This document shows, piece by piece, positions 35,517 to 43,822 of a stretch of 64,000 bases of DNA. Origin of the DNA: an uncultured Candidatus Actinomarina sp. GTDB taxonomy: Bacteria; Actinomycetota; Acidimicrobiia; Actinomarinales; Actinomarinaceae. A model generated the notes under the pieces. It saw nothing but the letters and a program-made list of their open reading frames with translations, did no database searches and was not told the DNA's origin. The stretch spans positions 96,001-160,000 of the forward strand of contig CACGBK010000003.1 in assembly GCA_902571385.1 (NCBI GenBank), read 5' to 3'. Position numbers and translations under genes: made by a program. Position 1 is the stretch's first letter; each line of letters opens with the position of its first letter.

Positions 35517-35806
35517 TTTAATAATCTCCAAATAATCAAACTAAATGACAATATGCAAAGAAAAGACAATGAGAAGTAAACCATTGCTTGTACGAAAAAA
35601 TTACCTGTAAACAACTGTGTTAGTACGTTTGAAAGACCAAATATAATGAAAAATGTTGCTATTGCAAAATAATTTCCTGCTTTAAAGTTTTTCTTTAATG
35701 ATTTAATTGAATCTTCAACTTCATCATATGTTTCTTCCTTAGCGTGTTGAAAAAGAGAGTCAGCAGTTTTTATTGCATTTGTTGATAAATTAATAAAATT
35801 ATTCAT
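35513..35806 (-). CDS. Small membrane protein, phage-holin superfamily III-like
   Basis: A 97-residue protein with an N-terminal acidic/amphipathic helix (about 1-40) and two membrane helices (about 45-66 and 72-94). The plan resembles actinobacterial holin-X/phage_holin_3_6 proteins (PF07332 type), which are chromosomal membrane proteins and not part of a phage. It overlaps the AI-2E permease end by 8 bases. The exact family needs a profile search; role unknown. Confidence 0.7.
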   Translation of the reverse strand: MNNFINLSTNAIKTADSLFQHAKEETYDEVEDSIKSLKKNFKAGNYFAIATFFIIFGLSNVLTQLFTGNFFVQAMVYFSLSFLCILSFSLIIWRLLK

Positions 35807-36833
35807 TTTGTTTATTTTCTAAAAGTATTTCAATTATACCTTGAATGGTAGCCGCAATTGGTAATGCTAGAACAGCACCTATTACTCCAGCTGTATAAGC
35901 ACCAAATAAAGTAGCAAATACTGCAACAGCTGGATGTATCACCATAGTAACTCTTGTAACACGTGGGCTAATAAAGTAGTTTTCTAGGAATTGATAAGCT
36001 GTCAACACAACAAGAGTATATACAATATATGTTGGACCTAAAGATATAGAAGCTAAAACAGGGACTATGCCACCTAGAAATGTGCCAACTGCCGGTACTA
36101 ATTGAGATAATAATCCAGCCGAAATTCCCAGAGCGAATGGTGAAGGAAGACCTATTATAAGAAAAGCTATGGTAAAAACAATGCTAGCTAAAATACCAAG
36201 AATTACTCTTGCAGCAATCCAACCACCAGCTTTTGAAACACCTATTGTCCATACTTGATCAATTGCATTTGATATATTATTGGGCAAAGCCTCCTTTAAT
36301 TTAATTCTCCAGCCATCACCTTCAGCTATTAAGTAAAACGAAAAGAAAAATATAACAAAGAAATGAAAGAAAGCATTCAAAATACTTCTTCCTGCAAATA
36401 CAACTGTATTTCCAACTGCACTTCCGTACTCTCTAAATAAATTATTGAACTCTTGCTCTAAATTTAAAGATTGACTAGATATGGCAAAACCTTCACTATT
36501 AATATACTTAATAATATTGTCTAGATATTCTGGCATTTGTGATGATAACAAATATAACTCTTGGACCATTATCGGTATTATTGAAAATATTATTCCACCA
36601 ATTATAAGAATAATTGCTGCAACTGTGATAATTGCAGAAAGCCTTCTGTTAAATCTTTTTGTTAGCCTATAAACTATTGGTTCAGCAAGAACAGATAGAA
36701 CCACCGCAACAAATAAATCAAAAATCAAAGATCTTACCCTAAGCAAAATTACGGAAGAAATCCCTATTATTACAATATATAGAAAAGCGCGATTTAGTAA
36801 TGCCTGACGAGTTTCACCGTTAAAATTATTCAC
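35799..36833 (-). CDS. AI-2E family transporter / permease
   Basis: A 344-residue membrane protein with about eight helices: paired helices near 15-55 and 63-85, a central amphipathic region, then four C-terminal helices. Family segments are FFFFSFYLIAEGDGW, LPSPFALGISAGLLSQLVPAVG (about 226-247) and FLENYFISPRVTRVTMVIHP (about 284-303). The family includes Na+/H+ antiporters and the putative AI-2 exporter TqsA. It starts 6 bases after the upstream acyltransferase-like gene. Transported substrate unknown. Confidence 0.88.
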   Translation of the reverse strand: MNNFNGETRQALLNRAFLYIVIIGISSVILLRVRSLIFDLFVAVVLSVLAEPIVYRLTKRFNRRLSAIITVAAIILIIGGIIFSIIPIMVQELYLLSSQMPEYLDNIIKYINSEGFAISSQSLNLEQEFNNLFREYGSAVGNTVVFAGRSILNAFFHFFVIFFFSFYLIAEGDGWRIKLKEALPNNISNAIDQVWTIGVSKAGGWIAARVILGILASIVFTIAFLIIGLPSPFALGISAGLLSQLVPAVGTFLGGIVPVLASISLGPTYIVYTLVVLTAYQFLENYFISPRVTRVTMVIHPAVAVFATLFGAYTAGVIGAVLALPIAATIQGIIEILLENKQNE

Positions 36834-36838
36834 TATAT

Positions 36839-38398
36839 TTAGACCGAAGTTTTTCTTTTATAGTTACGATTTATGAAAGCAATATATAGAAAAAAAATAA
36901 TCAAACCGAGTGAAAAATAAAGTTCGAATTCTGATATTTCATTGAACAAAATATTTCTAGATAATAAAATAACAACTTGAAAACCAGCTGAAATAATTAG
37001 AACAATATTTTTTAAATCAACTCTTCTAATTGTTAAATTTAATAACAATAAACCGGTTGCAATTTTGATAAATGCTTCAAATGTATTTCCTGAGAGAAAA
37101 TATAAATTTCTTAAAGTAAAAAACCCTGATAGTCCTATTCCACCAAGAGTAACTTGAAAAATGCCAATTAAAATCAAAATTGACGAAACCCAAGCAAGTG
37201 AAAAATTAGTATATGACAACTTTGCTTTCAAAGGGCCCGGCCAAGGTTGCAAAGGATTTACTCTTCTAATCAAGTTGGATGATAACTTAAAAACCGATCT
37301 TTCATAATCACCAAAGATTAAGGCAAAAACTATAAGAATTATGAAATAAAAAACATAGTCTATTTCCAAAACGTAAATATAAAACAAGACAAACATGTGC
37401 CATAGAAATAAAGTAAAAATATTTGCATGAAAAAAAGAAAATAAATTCCATACAAGATTATTTTCTAAAAGATTTTCTATAGGTTTTCTTAAAAGCAAAA
37501 ATAAAGATGCCAAACCTATTGCAGCAACTAAATAGTAAATAGTTGGTGGATCTTCATTTGAAATTGTAATTAGCCTGTAGCTTGAAAGTGACATAAAATC
37601 ACTAGAAGAATTAAATTTATAAAATAAATAACCAAAAGTTATAACTGATAAGCTTGTAAAAAAAGATAACTTATATGTAAATATTTTTCCATCAGCAAAA
37701 AAATAGCCAAGCTGATGGATTGTAAGCCAAAATATTAAGTAATTTATTAGTTTTAAGTATGAGAACGCTAACGAAAAATCAAATGTATCAATAGCTACAG
37801 TTGTAATGATAAACATTGATAAAGTTAAATATGGATTTGTCTTGTGTAAGAGTAGAGTTAATGGTGAAAAAATAACAACCACAAGATATATTGATACAAG
37901 CCATAAAGGCCACATTATAAATTCTGTTAAAGGTACTACCCCGTCATCTTGACTAGTAAAAAAAAGAGGAAGTGTATATGTCTTTGAGTAAACATTAAGA
38001 ATTAATGTTACCACTGAAATCCAGACAATTACAGGCCCTAACAATGCATTGACTCTATCTGTTAAAAATTTCCATTGACTTCCATCTCTACCAACGTTTG
38101 CATACCATGCTATTTTATTTGTAAAACCTACAGAAAAGAAAAATAAGGTCATTCCAACCGTAAACCATGTATAGGCTGTTGTAAGTGAATCATCGAAGGA
38201 TAAATTATATATGAGATATTCTCCGTAAGAGTCAGTAAATCTAATTAGGTAGAATGTATTAAAAATTATCATCATTAATCCAATTACCTTGAGAAAGTCA
38301 ATAAATCTTTCTCTGGATACTGAAGTGTTTTCAATTTCTGTCCATACAACCCTAAAGCTTGCAAAGCTTGGTAAAAATAATTTAATAATTTTTATCAC
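36839..38398 (-). CDS. Acyltransferase-3-like membrane protein lacking the catalytic His
   Basis: A 519-residue multi-spanning protein (about 12-13 helices). It starts with RERFIDFLKVIGLMMIIFN (about 29-47), equivalent to helix 1 of acyltransferase-3/OafA proteins, followed by LFFFSVGF and FLTDRVNALLGPVIVW, which match the family's lFFllSGf and R...llvP blocks. The essential His at the end of helix 1 reads Asn-Thr (IIFNTFYL). The C-terminal third adds extra helices. It may be inactive or do something else. Start GTG with TAAAAT exactly six bases upstream. Confidence 0.75.
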   Translation of the reverse strand: MIKIIKLFLPSFASFRVVWTEIENTSVSRERFIDFLKVIGLMMIIFNTFYLIRFTDSYGEYLIYNLSFDDSLTTAYTWFTVGMTLFFFSVGFTNKIAWYANVGRDGSQWKFLTDRVNALLGPVIVWISVVTLILNVYSKTYTLPLFFTSQDDGVVPLTEFIMWPLWLVSIYLVVVIFSPLTLLLHKTNPYLTLSMFIITTVAIDTFDFSLAFSYLKLINYLIFWLTIHQLGYFFADGKIFTYKLSFFTSLSVITFGYLFYKFNSSSDFMSLSSYRLITISNEDPPTIYYLVAAIGLASLFLLLRKPIENLLENNLVWNLFSFFHANIFTLFLWHMFVLFYIYVLEIDYVFYFIILIVFALIFGDYERSVFKLSSNLIRRVNPLQPWPGPLKAKLSYTNFSLAWVSSILILIGIFQVTLGGIGLSGFFTLRNLYFLSGNTFEAFIKIATGLLLLNLTIRRVDLKNIVLIISAGFQVVILLSRNILFNEISEFELYFSLGLIIFFLYIAFINRNYKRKTSV

Positions 38399-38410
38399 AA
38401 TAATATTTTA
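38399..38410 (-). promoter_or_regulatory. -10 box of the leaderless acyltransferase-like transcript
   Basis: On the minus strand TAAAAT (38410-38405), six bases, GTG (38398). Confidence 0.5.
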
Positions 38411-38436
38411 CTGCTCTAATGGCTGTTGAATAGGAA

Positions 38437-38448
38437 TATAATATTTAT
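38437..38448 (+). promoter_or_regulatory. -10 box of the leaderless trmL transcript
   Basis: TATAAT (38437-38442), six bases, GTG (38449). A perfect consensus box; no ribosome binding site. Confidence 0.65.
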
Positions 38449-38895
38449 GTGGAAATTGTTTTATATAAACCTGAAATTGCTGGAAATGTTGGATCATGTA
38501 TAAGGTTGTCCGCAAATACGGGATTACCATTAAATCTAATAAAACCTTTCGGATTCAATTTCCAAGAAAATAAAATTAGACGAGCGGGTTTAGATTATCA
38601 TGACTTAGCATCAGTAAGTATTTTTGAAAATTGGAATGTTTTCTACGAGCAAAAGAAAAATAATAATATAGCAATGTTATCAACAAAAGGGTCCAAAAAT
38701 ATTTGGGACACTGATTTGAAAAATTATGATTATTTTATTTTTGGGCCAGAATCAGTAGGCCTACCTGAAGAAGTACTTAGTCTAAATCATGATATGCTAA
38801 CAATCCCAATGAGTGATAATTCAAGAAGTATAAATTTAGCAAATTCTGTATCAATTGTTAGTTATGAGTTTCTCCGACAAAATTATCAGAAGTAA
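38449..38895 (+). CDS. trmL: tRNA 2'-O-methyltransferase TrmL (SPOUT)
   Basis: A 148-residue SpoU/TrmH superfamily enzyme with the three knot motifs: PEIAGNVGSCIRLSANTG (about 8-25), FGPESVGLPEEV (about 99-110) and IPMSDNSRSINLANSVSIV (about 123-141). The size without an extra RNA-binding domain is that of TrmL, which methylates the ribose of position 34 in certain tRNA-Leu. The start GTG follows a TATAAT box by six bases. It is followed after 14 bases by yajQ. Confidence 0.93.
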   Translation: MEIVLYKPEIAGNVGSCIRLSANTGLPLNLIKPFGFNFQENKIRRAGLDYHDLASVSIFENWNVFYEQKKNNNIAMLSTKGSKNIWDTDLKNYDYFIFGPESVGLPEEVLSLNHDMLTIPMSDNSRSINLANSVSIVSYEFLRQNYQK

Positions 38896-38909
38896 TTTAA
38901 AATTAAATA

Positions 38910-39392
38910 ATGCCAACCTTTGATATTACATCAACATTTGATAAGCAAGAGGTAACAAATGCTGTAGATCAAATGAATAGAGAACTTGTGAATAGATATG
39001 ATTTCAGAGGAACAAATACAACTGCATTACTAAGTGAAAATAACATAACTATAAAAAGTAGTACTGAGGAAAGAATGAATGCAGCAGATCAAGTCCTTAA
39101 AGAAAAATTTGCAAAAAGAAATGTATCAATAAAATTTCTATCAAATTTCGAAGACGAAAAAACACCATCTGAATCAAAAAGAAATTACTTTTTAGAATCT
39201 GGGATTAATAAAGAGATAGCTAAAGAAATCGTTAAGGAATTAAAAAATAATTTCAAAAAAATTCAAAGTAGTATTCAGGATGGGTCTGTAAGAGTTTCGG
39301 GGAAAAAAAGAGATGAGTTGCAAGAAGTTATTGCTCACTTGAAATCAAAAGATTTTAATATTCATCTGAATTATGGAAATTTTAGAGACTGA
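38910..39392 (+). CDS. yajQ: YajQ family nucleotide-binding protein
   Basis: A 160-residue protein of the DUF520/YajQ family. MPTFDITSTFDKQEVTNAVD (about 1-20) followed by NRYDFRGT and the end KSKDFNIHLNYGNFRD are textbook matches. In Xanthomonas a homologue binds cyclic di-GMP; elsewhere a nucleotide- or RNA-binding role is likely. It probably shares a transcript with trmL. The 3' end overlaps the convergent membrane ORF by 11 bases. Confidence 0.95.
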   Translation: MPTFDITSTFDKQEVTNAVDQMNRELVNRYDFRGTNTTALLSENNITIKSSTEERMNAADQVLKEKFAKRNVSIKFLSNFEDEKTPSESKRNYFLESGINKEIAKEIVKELKNNFKKIQSSIQDGSVRVSGKKRDELQEVIAHLKSKDFNIHLNYGNFRD

Positions 39393-39597
39393 ATTTAGTT
39401 TTAAAATATTTAAATCCGATTCTTGAAATAAAAACAGAAAAGACAAAAATTAAACCTGTTTGAAAATAATTTAATTCGTATTCTCTTGAAAAATAATAAG
39501 CAAAAATAACTATAAACAATCCATAAATTGCTCTAAATATAGAAAACAACACAAAACTACGAAATAACTTATTGTCTAAAAATTTTCGTAAGTTCAA
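39382..39597 (-). CDS. Small membrane protein of unknown function (71 residues)
   Basis: Two hydrophobic segments (about 13-34 and 44-60) separated by a short polar loop, with charged ends. I do not recognise a family. It overlaps the upstream DCC-family gene by 4 bases, so it belongs to the downstream end of the guaC-grx-CDF-msrB-DCC operon, and overlaps the convergent yajQ end by 11 bases. A membrane partner for the thiol-redox protein upstream is possible but speculative. Confidence 0.6.
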   Translation of the reverse strand: MNLRKFLDNKLFRSFVLFSIFRAIYGLFIVIFAYYFSREYELNYFQTGLIFVFSVFISRIGFKYFKTKFSL

Positions 39598-39905
39598 TTT
39601 TTTTTAAATATTTTATGCCTATTTGCAGCTACAAATTTATAAACAACATCTCTGAAATATTTTGGAAAAACTTTAAGTAGAATTACAGTTTTATATATTC
39701 CTCCCAAATCACTCGTCGACTGGATAAAAGCTTCTGCTCCGTAAAATTTTTTTTTACTTCTAAAATAAACTATTTCATCTCTTTTTATATCTTCAATGCT
39801 TAATTCAGATTGATTCATTATTAAGACATCAGATGATCGATTAGAAAGAAATTTTCCATAAGTTGAACACATTATGCATTCTTCATCAATATATGCTTTA
39901 TTCAT
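39594..39905 (-). CDS. DCC-family thiol-disulfide oxidoreductase-like protein
   Basis: About 103 residues of the DUF393/DCC family. The family name comes from D-x-x-C-x-x-C; here it reads DEECIMC near the N-terminus (about 7-13), and the C-terminal [16 protein letters not shown] matches the conserved vYd-x-iArnRy-x-fg. A thioredoxin-like fold and thiol chemistry are expected. GTG at 39911 is an alternative start two codons earlier; both overlap the msrB stop. The operon also encodes MsrB and a glutaredoxin, consistent with a redox role. Confidence 0.82.
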   Translation of the reverse strand: MNKAYIDEECIMCSTYGKFLSNRSSDVLIMNQSELSIEDIKRDEIVYFRSKKKFYGAEAFIQSTSDLGGIYKTVILLKVFPKYFRDVVYKFVAANRHKIFKKN

Positions 39906-40269
39906 TTTCACTAAAAGTAAGACTTAAAGAATTTACACAGTATCTTTGCCCGGTTGGTTTAGGACCGTCAGGAAATATATGTCCAAGATGCGAGTCACAT
40001 TTTTTACAATTAATTTCAATTCTTTTCATACCGTAAGAATTATCTTCTTTGGTGCTAATAGTATCTTCAAGAGCATCATAAAAACTTGGCCAGCCGGTTC
40101 CCGATTCATATTTTTTATCGGATTCAAATAAAGCAAAATCACAAACTACACAACTATAAATGCCATCTCTTTTTTCATATAAAAGTTCTCCAGAAAATGG
40201 TGGTTCAGTCCCACAATTTTGAGTAACTTCAAACTGATCTTGACTTAAATGCTTTTTGTTTAATTCCAT
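39898..40269 (-). CDS. msrB: Peptide-methionine (R)-S-oxide reductase
   Basis: A 123-residue MsrB that repairs methionine-R-sulfoxide. Zinc-binding CxxC pairs are in [10 protein letters not shown] (about 36-45) and [11 protein letters not shown] (about 84-94); the substrate-binding [10 protein letters not shown] is at about 56-65, and catalytic Cys lies in [11 protein letters not shown]. No msrA is nearby. It sits 14 bases after the cation-efflux gene in the same operon and overlaps the DCC gene downstream. Confidence 0.95.
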   Translation of the reverse strand: MELNKKHLSQDQFEVTQNCGTEPPFSGELLYEKRDGIYSCVVCDFALFESDKKYESGTGWPSFYDALEDTISTKEDNSYGMKRIEINCKKCDSHLGHIFPDGPKPTGQRYCVNSLSLTFSENE

Positions 40270-40283
40270 GAGCTAATTCTAAA

Positions 40284-41189
40284 TCAGGCAGGATTAAAGT
40301 AAATCTCAGATATTTCATCAAACTTGGAACATACAGTGTTTTTTAATTCTAAATTAATTTCAATAATTTCATTATCCATAGTTGTGTCAATATAATCTAA
40401 ATTACAAAGTGCTAGGTATTTATTTGCACCAATTGATATAATTTTTAAAGATTTGATCTCTTTAATCTTCTCGTTCCCACTAATAATGTCATGGATCATT
40501 TCTTGTTTTTTGACACTGATGCTTTCACCAGTAATGAGATGCTTCATTTCATACCCAAGAAATACACCAGAAACCATAAGAAGTATACCGATCATAATTG
40601 AACTAACAGCATCAAATACAGGATTAGATGTTATATTTGCCAGAATTGTACCAACAAGAGCAATTCCTAAGCCTAATGTAGCTGCAAAATCTTCAACAAC
40701 TATAGCTATCAATGGTCCATCCGTAGATTCTTTAAGAAGCTTGAATACAGATAAATCTTTATTAACTGCTTTACTTCTCAACTCTTTTACTGCTTTGTAT
40801 AGAACATAAAGTTCTAAAACGATAGACACAGATAGAACAGCAATTGAAATAAATAGATTTTTTAATTCCTTAGGATGCGATAAAGCCTCAATGCCATGCT
40901 CAAGGGAGATAAGACCACCAATAGTAAAAATAAGAACTGCAACAACTAATGTCCAAAAATATTCCTCTTTTCCCCTTCCAAGTGGGTAAAGCAATTTATT
41001 TGGTTTTTTTGATTGTTTTATGCCAAACCATAGAATAAATTGATTTCCAGAATCTACATATGAATGAACCGCTTCAGAGAACATGGCTGATGAAGATGTA
41101 ATAACGGCTATAACTGTTTTTATACCAGCAATAAAAAAATTTACTGAGAAAGCTAAAAATACAGTTTTGGATGAATCGCTAGATGCCAT
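40284..41189 (-). CDS. Cation diffusion facilitator family transporter
   Basis: A 301-residue CDF protein with six predicted helices and a cytosolic C-terminal domain. The metal site of helix 2 is visible as SEAVHSYVDSGNQ (HSxxD, about 38-50) and helix 5 has VFDAVSSIMIG (about 187-197). GRGKEEYFW (about 71-79) is the form found in the FieF/YdfM-like group that exports Zn, Fe, Co or Mn. The start overlaps the glutaredoxin stop by 11 bases. Metal specificity is not certain. Confidence 0.92.
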   Translation of the reverse strand: MASSDSSKTVFLAFSVNFFIAGIKTVIAVITSSSAMFSEAVHSYVDSGNQFILWFGIKQSKKPNKLLYPLGRGKEEYFWTLVVAVLIFTIGGLISLEHGIEALSHPKELKNLFISIAVLSVSIVLELYVLYKAVKELRSKAVNKDLSVFKLLKESTDGPLIAIVVEDFAATLGLGIALVGTILANITSNPVFDAVSSIMIGILLMVSGVFLGYEMKHLITGESISVKKQEMIHDIISGNEKIKEIKSLKIISIGANKYLALCNLDYIDTTMDNEIIEINLELKNTVCSKFDEISEIYFNPA

Positions 41190-41415
41190 TTTCTTCGAAC
41201 CATGTTACGAGCTGAGGATAACCTCCAACTCTTGTATCATCTATAAAAATTTGTGGGACTGTTTTTACACCCTCTCCAATTTTTTTATAGAATTCACTCC
41301 TTTCAGTATCATCTGATAAATCAATCTCATCAAATGAAAGATTTGCTGAGTTAAGTAAATTTTTTGCCCTATCACACCAAACACAATTATTTTTTGAGTA
41401 AACAACTATATTCAA
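41179..41415 (-). CDS. Glutaredoxin
   Basis: A 78-residue glutaredoxin with active site CVWC (Cys11, Cys14) in a thioredoxin fold. VPQIFIDDTRVGGYPQLVTW (TVP-type cis-Pro and GG glutathione-binding segment, about 55-74) is typical. It reduces disulfides using a low-molecular-weight thiol. The pattern CVWC is seen in bacterial GrxC/mycoredoxin-like proteins; which thiol is used is unknown. It overlaps guaC by 4 bases and the CDF gene by 11. Confidence 0.93.
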   Translation of the reverse strand: MNIVVYSKNNCVWCDRAKNLLNSANLSFDEIDLSDDTERSEFYKKIGEGVKTVPQIFIDDTRVGGYPQLVTWFEENGI

Positions 41416-42458
41416 TTATTTTCACTTCCCGTATATATTTCATTAGTTGTTTGAGTAACACGAATAAAAGTAGTACTTTTTGGCAGGTCTTTAAGTTTTT
41501 TAGCTCCGACATAAGAACATGCTGATCTCATGCCACCTAAAATTCCCTGCACGGTTCCATCCAAATCACCTTTGTATTTAAGCCTAACTTTTTTTCCTTC
41601 TGCTGCACGATGCTCTGCAAGGTCGCCATAATAGGTTTGTTGTGCTTTAGTAGACGACATGCCATAAAAATCTTTGTACTGTTCACCATCATCATCTGTT
41701 ACTAATTCTCCTCCGGACTCCTTATGTCCAGCAAACATCCCACCTAACATTACATAATCAGCTCCAGCACCAAAAGCTTTTGATACGTCACCAGGATATT
41801 TACAACCCCCATCTGCCATTACATGGCCACCTAATCCGTGGGCAGCATCTGAACATTCAGATATAGAAGATAATTGAGGATACCCAACACCTGCCACACT
41901 TCTAGTGGTACACACAGAACCAGGTCCGATTCCAATCTTTACGATATCAGCTCCAGCTAGTATCAATGCTTCAGTCATTTCACGAGTTGCTACATTGCCT
42001 GCAATAATAATTTTTTCTGGAAAAGTTGCTCTATAGTTTTTAACTGAATTTACAAAATCTTCTCTATATCCATTTGCCACATCAATACACAAATATTTAA
42101 TATCATTATTTAACTCAAAAATTTCCTTACCAAGCTGTAAATCTTCTTGAGATTGACCAACAGTTACTGAAATATATTCTGGATCTAAATTATCTATATT
42201 CTTTTTCCACTCTCCTAAAGTATAAAATTTATGAATTGCAGTGAGCATTTTGTGCTTCTGAAGAGTAACTGCAGTCTCAAATGTTCCAGTAGTGTCCATG
42301 TTTGCAGAAAAAATAGGAACACCCGTCCATGTTGCGTTAGTATGTTTAAATTTAAAATCTCTCTCAAGGACCACTTCAGATCTTGAAACTAATGTGCTTC
42401 TTTTTGGCCGAATAAGTACATCATCAAAAGTTAATTTAATATCGTCTTCAATTCTCAT
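41412..42458 (-). CDS. guaC: GMP reductase
   Basis: A 348-residue enzyme of the IMPDH/GMPR family. The catalytic loop is [20 protein letters not shown] (about 177-196) and the phosphate site [20 protein letters not shown]. No CBS domains are present, and [13 protein letters not shown] followed by the FYGMSS segment is characteristic of GMP reductase rather than IMP dehydrogenase. It converts GMP to IMP with NADPH. First gene of a six-gene operon with glutaredoxin, CDF, MsrB, DCC and a small membrane protein. Confidence 0.92.
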   Translation of the reverse strand: MRIEDDIKLTFDDVLIRPKRSTLVSRSEVVLERDFKFKHTNATWTGVPIFSANMDTTGTFETAVTLQKHKMLTAIHKFYTLGEWKKNIDNLDPEYISVTVGQSQEDLQLGKEIFELNNDIKYLCIDVANGYREDFVNSVKNYRATFPEKIIIAGNVATREMTEALILAGADIVKIGIGPGSVCTTRSVAGVGYPQLSSISECSDAAHGLGGHVMADGGCKYPGDVSKAFGAGADYVMLGGMFAGHKESGGELVTDDDGEQYKDFYGMSSTKAQQTYYGDLAEHRAAEGKKVRLKYKGDLDGTVQGILGGMRSACSYVGAKKLKDLPKSTTFIRVTQTTNEIYTGSENN

Positions 42459-42495
42459 TATTTTTTATTTTCCCTTATCCTAAATAACAGAAATT

Positions 42496-43077
42496 ATGAT
42501 AGTTGAATTCCCATTTTTTGGTGCAGGTATTAATTATTTTCCTACAGAAATATCAGCATTAAGAGTATTCGAACCTAGATATTTGCTGTTAATTGGTGAT
42601 TGTATAAATAATGAAAGTACATTTTGTGTAGGAAAAAATTTAGAAACAGTTGGACAAATTGTTTCAGAAGTTAAAATCATAGAACATCAAGATATATCAA
42701 ATGCTGAACAACTTGTGATTATTGAATGTGTTGGCATTTATAAAGTTACTGACTTTGAACTTACAAAAGAATACCCTATATGCCAATCAGATGAGTTAAT
42801 AAATGTTGGATTGCCTCCTTCTGAAAAGGAATTAATGGATCTTCAAACAGATATCAAAAAGGCAATAAGTATTCTTATTGAGCAAGGCATAGATATGCAA
42901 ATCCCAGATTTTGAAATTGATATAGAAAATAGAATTCTCAGTCTTTGGAATTTATGTACAAAAATGCCTATGTCTTTAGAAATGCGAAATGAAATACTAT
43001 CAATTAATTCTATTGATGACAGGTACGATTTACTTAACAATTACGTAAAAAGAATTTTAAAAGATCCTTTTAAGTAG
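42496..43077 (+). CDS. LON substrate-binding-domain protein
   Basis: A 193-residue stand-alone Lon N-terminal (LON/PUA-like) domain. FPFFGAGINYFPTEISALRVFEPRY (about 5-29; written here in parts: FPFFGAGINYFP, then LRVFEPRY) matches the family opening, and no ATPase or protease domain follows. Such proteins are common in Actinobacteria with no proven function. It is transcribed divergently from guaC with 37 bases between starts and overlaps the convergent amidotransferase by 8 bases. Confidence 0.9.
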   Translation: MIVEFPFFGAGINYFPTEISALRVFEPRYLLLIGDCINNESTFCVGKNLETVGQIVSEVKIIEHQDISNAEQLVIIECVGIYKVTDFELTKEYPICQSDELINVGLPPSEKELMDLQTDIKKAISILIEQGIDMQIPDFEIDIENRILSLWNLCTKMPMSLEMRNEILSINSIDDRYDLLNNYVKRILKDPFK

Positions 43078-43726
43078 ATATCCATTTATCAAATAATTTA
43101 TTAACCGATTCGGAGATCAAATATTCGTTTTTTTTTAATTTTTTAAATTCCTTGTCGATATTAAATTCTTCCAACTCTTGCTTTGTCTTTTCACCTTCAT
43201 ACCATTTTAAAAATAGATCTTCTGTAATTTCTGGATGATATTGTATGCCTATTGTTTTTTTTATTGTAAATATTTGAGGAAATGATGTTTTAGCTATTAA
43301 TTTAGCCTTTGAGGGCAATTTAAAAGTATCCCGATGCCATGTAAATATTTCTATATTTTTGTAATCATCAAAAATATAAGAGGATGTTAGAAATGAAAGC
43401 TTCTTAAAACCGAATTCAATATTTTCTGCTAAATAAGCCTTTCCATCTAATGAGTCTGCAATTAATTGAGAGCCCAAACATATTCCCAGGATTTTAATGT
43501 TCGTATTAACTGCCTCAGCAATCCATTTTTTTTCACTCTTCAAATATGGGTAATCCTCAGATTGATAAGCACCCATGTGACCACCTAAAAGAATATAATT
43601 TGATTCTGGATTTAAATCATTCCAATTAATTTCCCAAGCATTTAAAGTAACTATGCTTCTTTTTTCAAGATGGCCTAAAGTTACTTCAGGATCATTAATT
43701 ATGGCAACAGTTTCAGATTTATTCAT
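43070..43726 (-). CDS. Class I glutamine amidotransferase
   Basis: A 218-residue stand-alone amidotransferase domain of the GuaA/GATase-1 kind. Nucleophile Cys lies in LGICLGSQLIADSL (about 80-93), and the His-Glu pair in GIQYHPEIT (about 165-173). The preceding WHRDTF is typical of GMP-synthase-like amidotransferases acting on small amides. Its ATG is just seven bases after the 3' end of a tRNA-Leu on the same strand. Substrate unknown. Confidence 0.9.
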   Translation of the reverse strand: MNKSETVAIINDPEVTLGHLEKRSIVTLNAWEINWNDLNPESNYILLGGHMGAYQSEDYPYLKSEKKWIAEAVNTNIKILGICLGSQLIADSLDGKAYLAENIEFGFKKLSFLTSSYIFDDYKNIEIFTWHRDTFKLPSKAKLIAKTSFPQIFTIKKTIGIQYHPEITEDLFLKWYEGEKTKQELEEFNIDKEFKKLKKNEYLISESVNKLFDKWIST

Positions 43727-43733
43727 AATTATG

Positions 43734-43817
43734 TGCGCGGAAGAGGACTCGAACCTCCACGGGTTTTACCCCACAGGATCCTTAATCCTGCGCGTCTACC
43801 AGTTCCGCCACCCGCGC
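43734..43817 (-). tRNA. tRNA-Leu, anticodon AAG
   Basis: A class II tRNA reading GCGCGGG ... TCCGCGC-A on the minus strand. The acceptor stem is 7 bp with one G-U, the D-arm GCGGAACTGGTAGACGC is typical of tRNA-Leu, the variable arm is long, and the T-arm is GAGGTTCGAGTCCTC. The anticodon stem CAGGA/TCCTG is perfect with loop TTAAGGA, so the anticodon is AAG (codon CUU). A34 is rare in bacterial Leu tRNAs. CCA is not encoded. It lies five bases after the secG stop and seven before the next start. Confidence 0.93.
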
Positions 43818-43822
43818 TAATA

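Noticed and set aside
35513-35806. Holin-like protein as evidence of a prophage
   Set aside because: Holin-superfamily III proteins are common chromosomal membrane proteins in Actinobacteria, and no phage genes are nearby.
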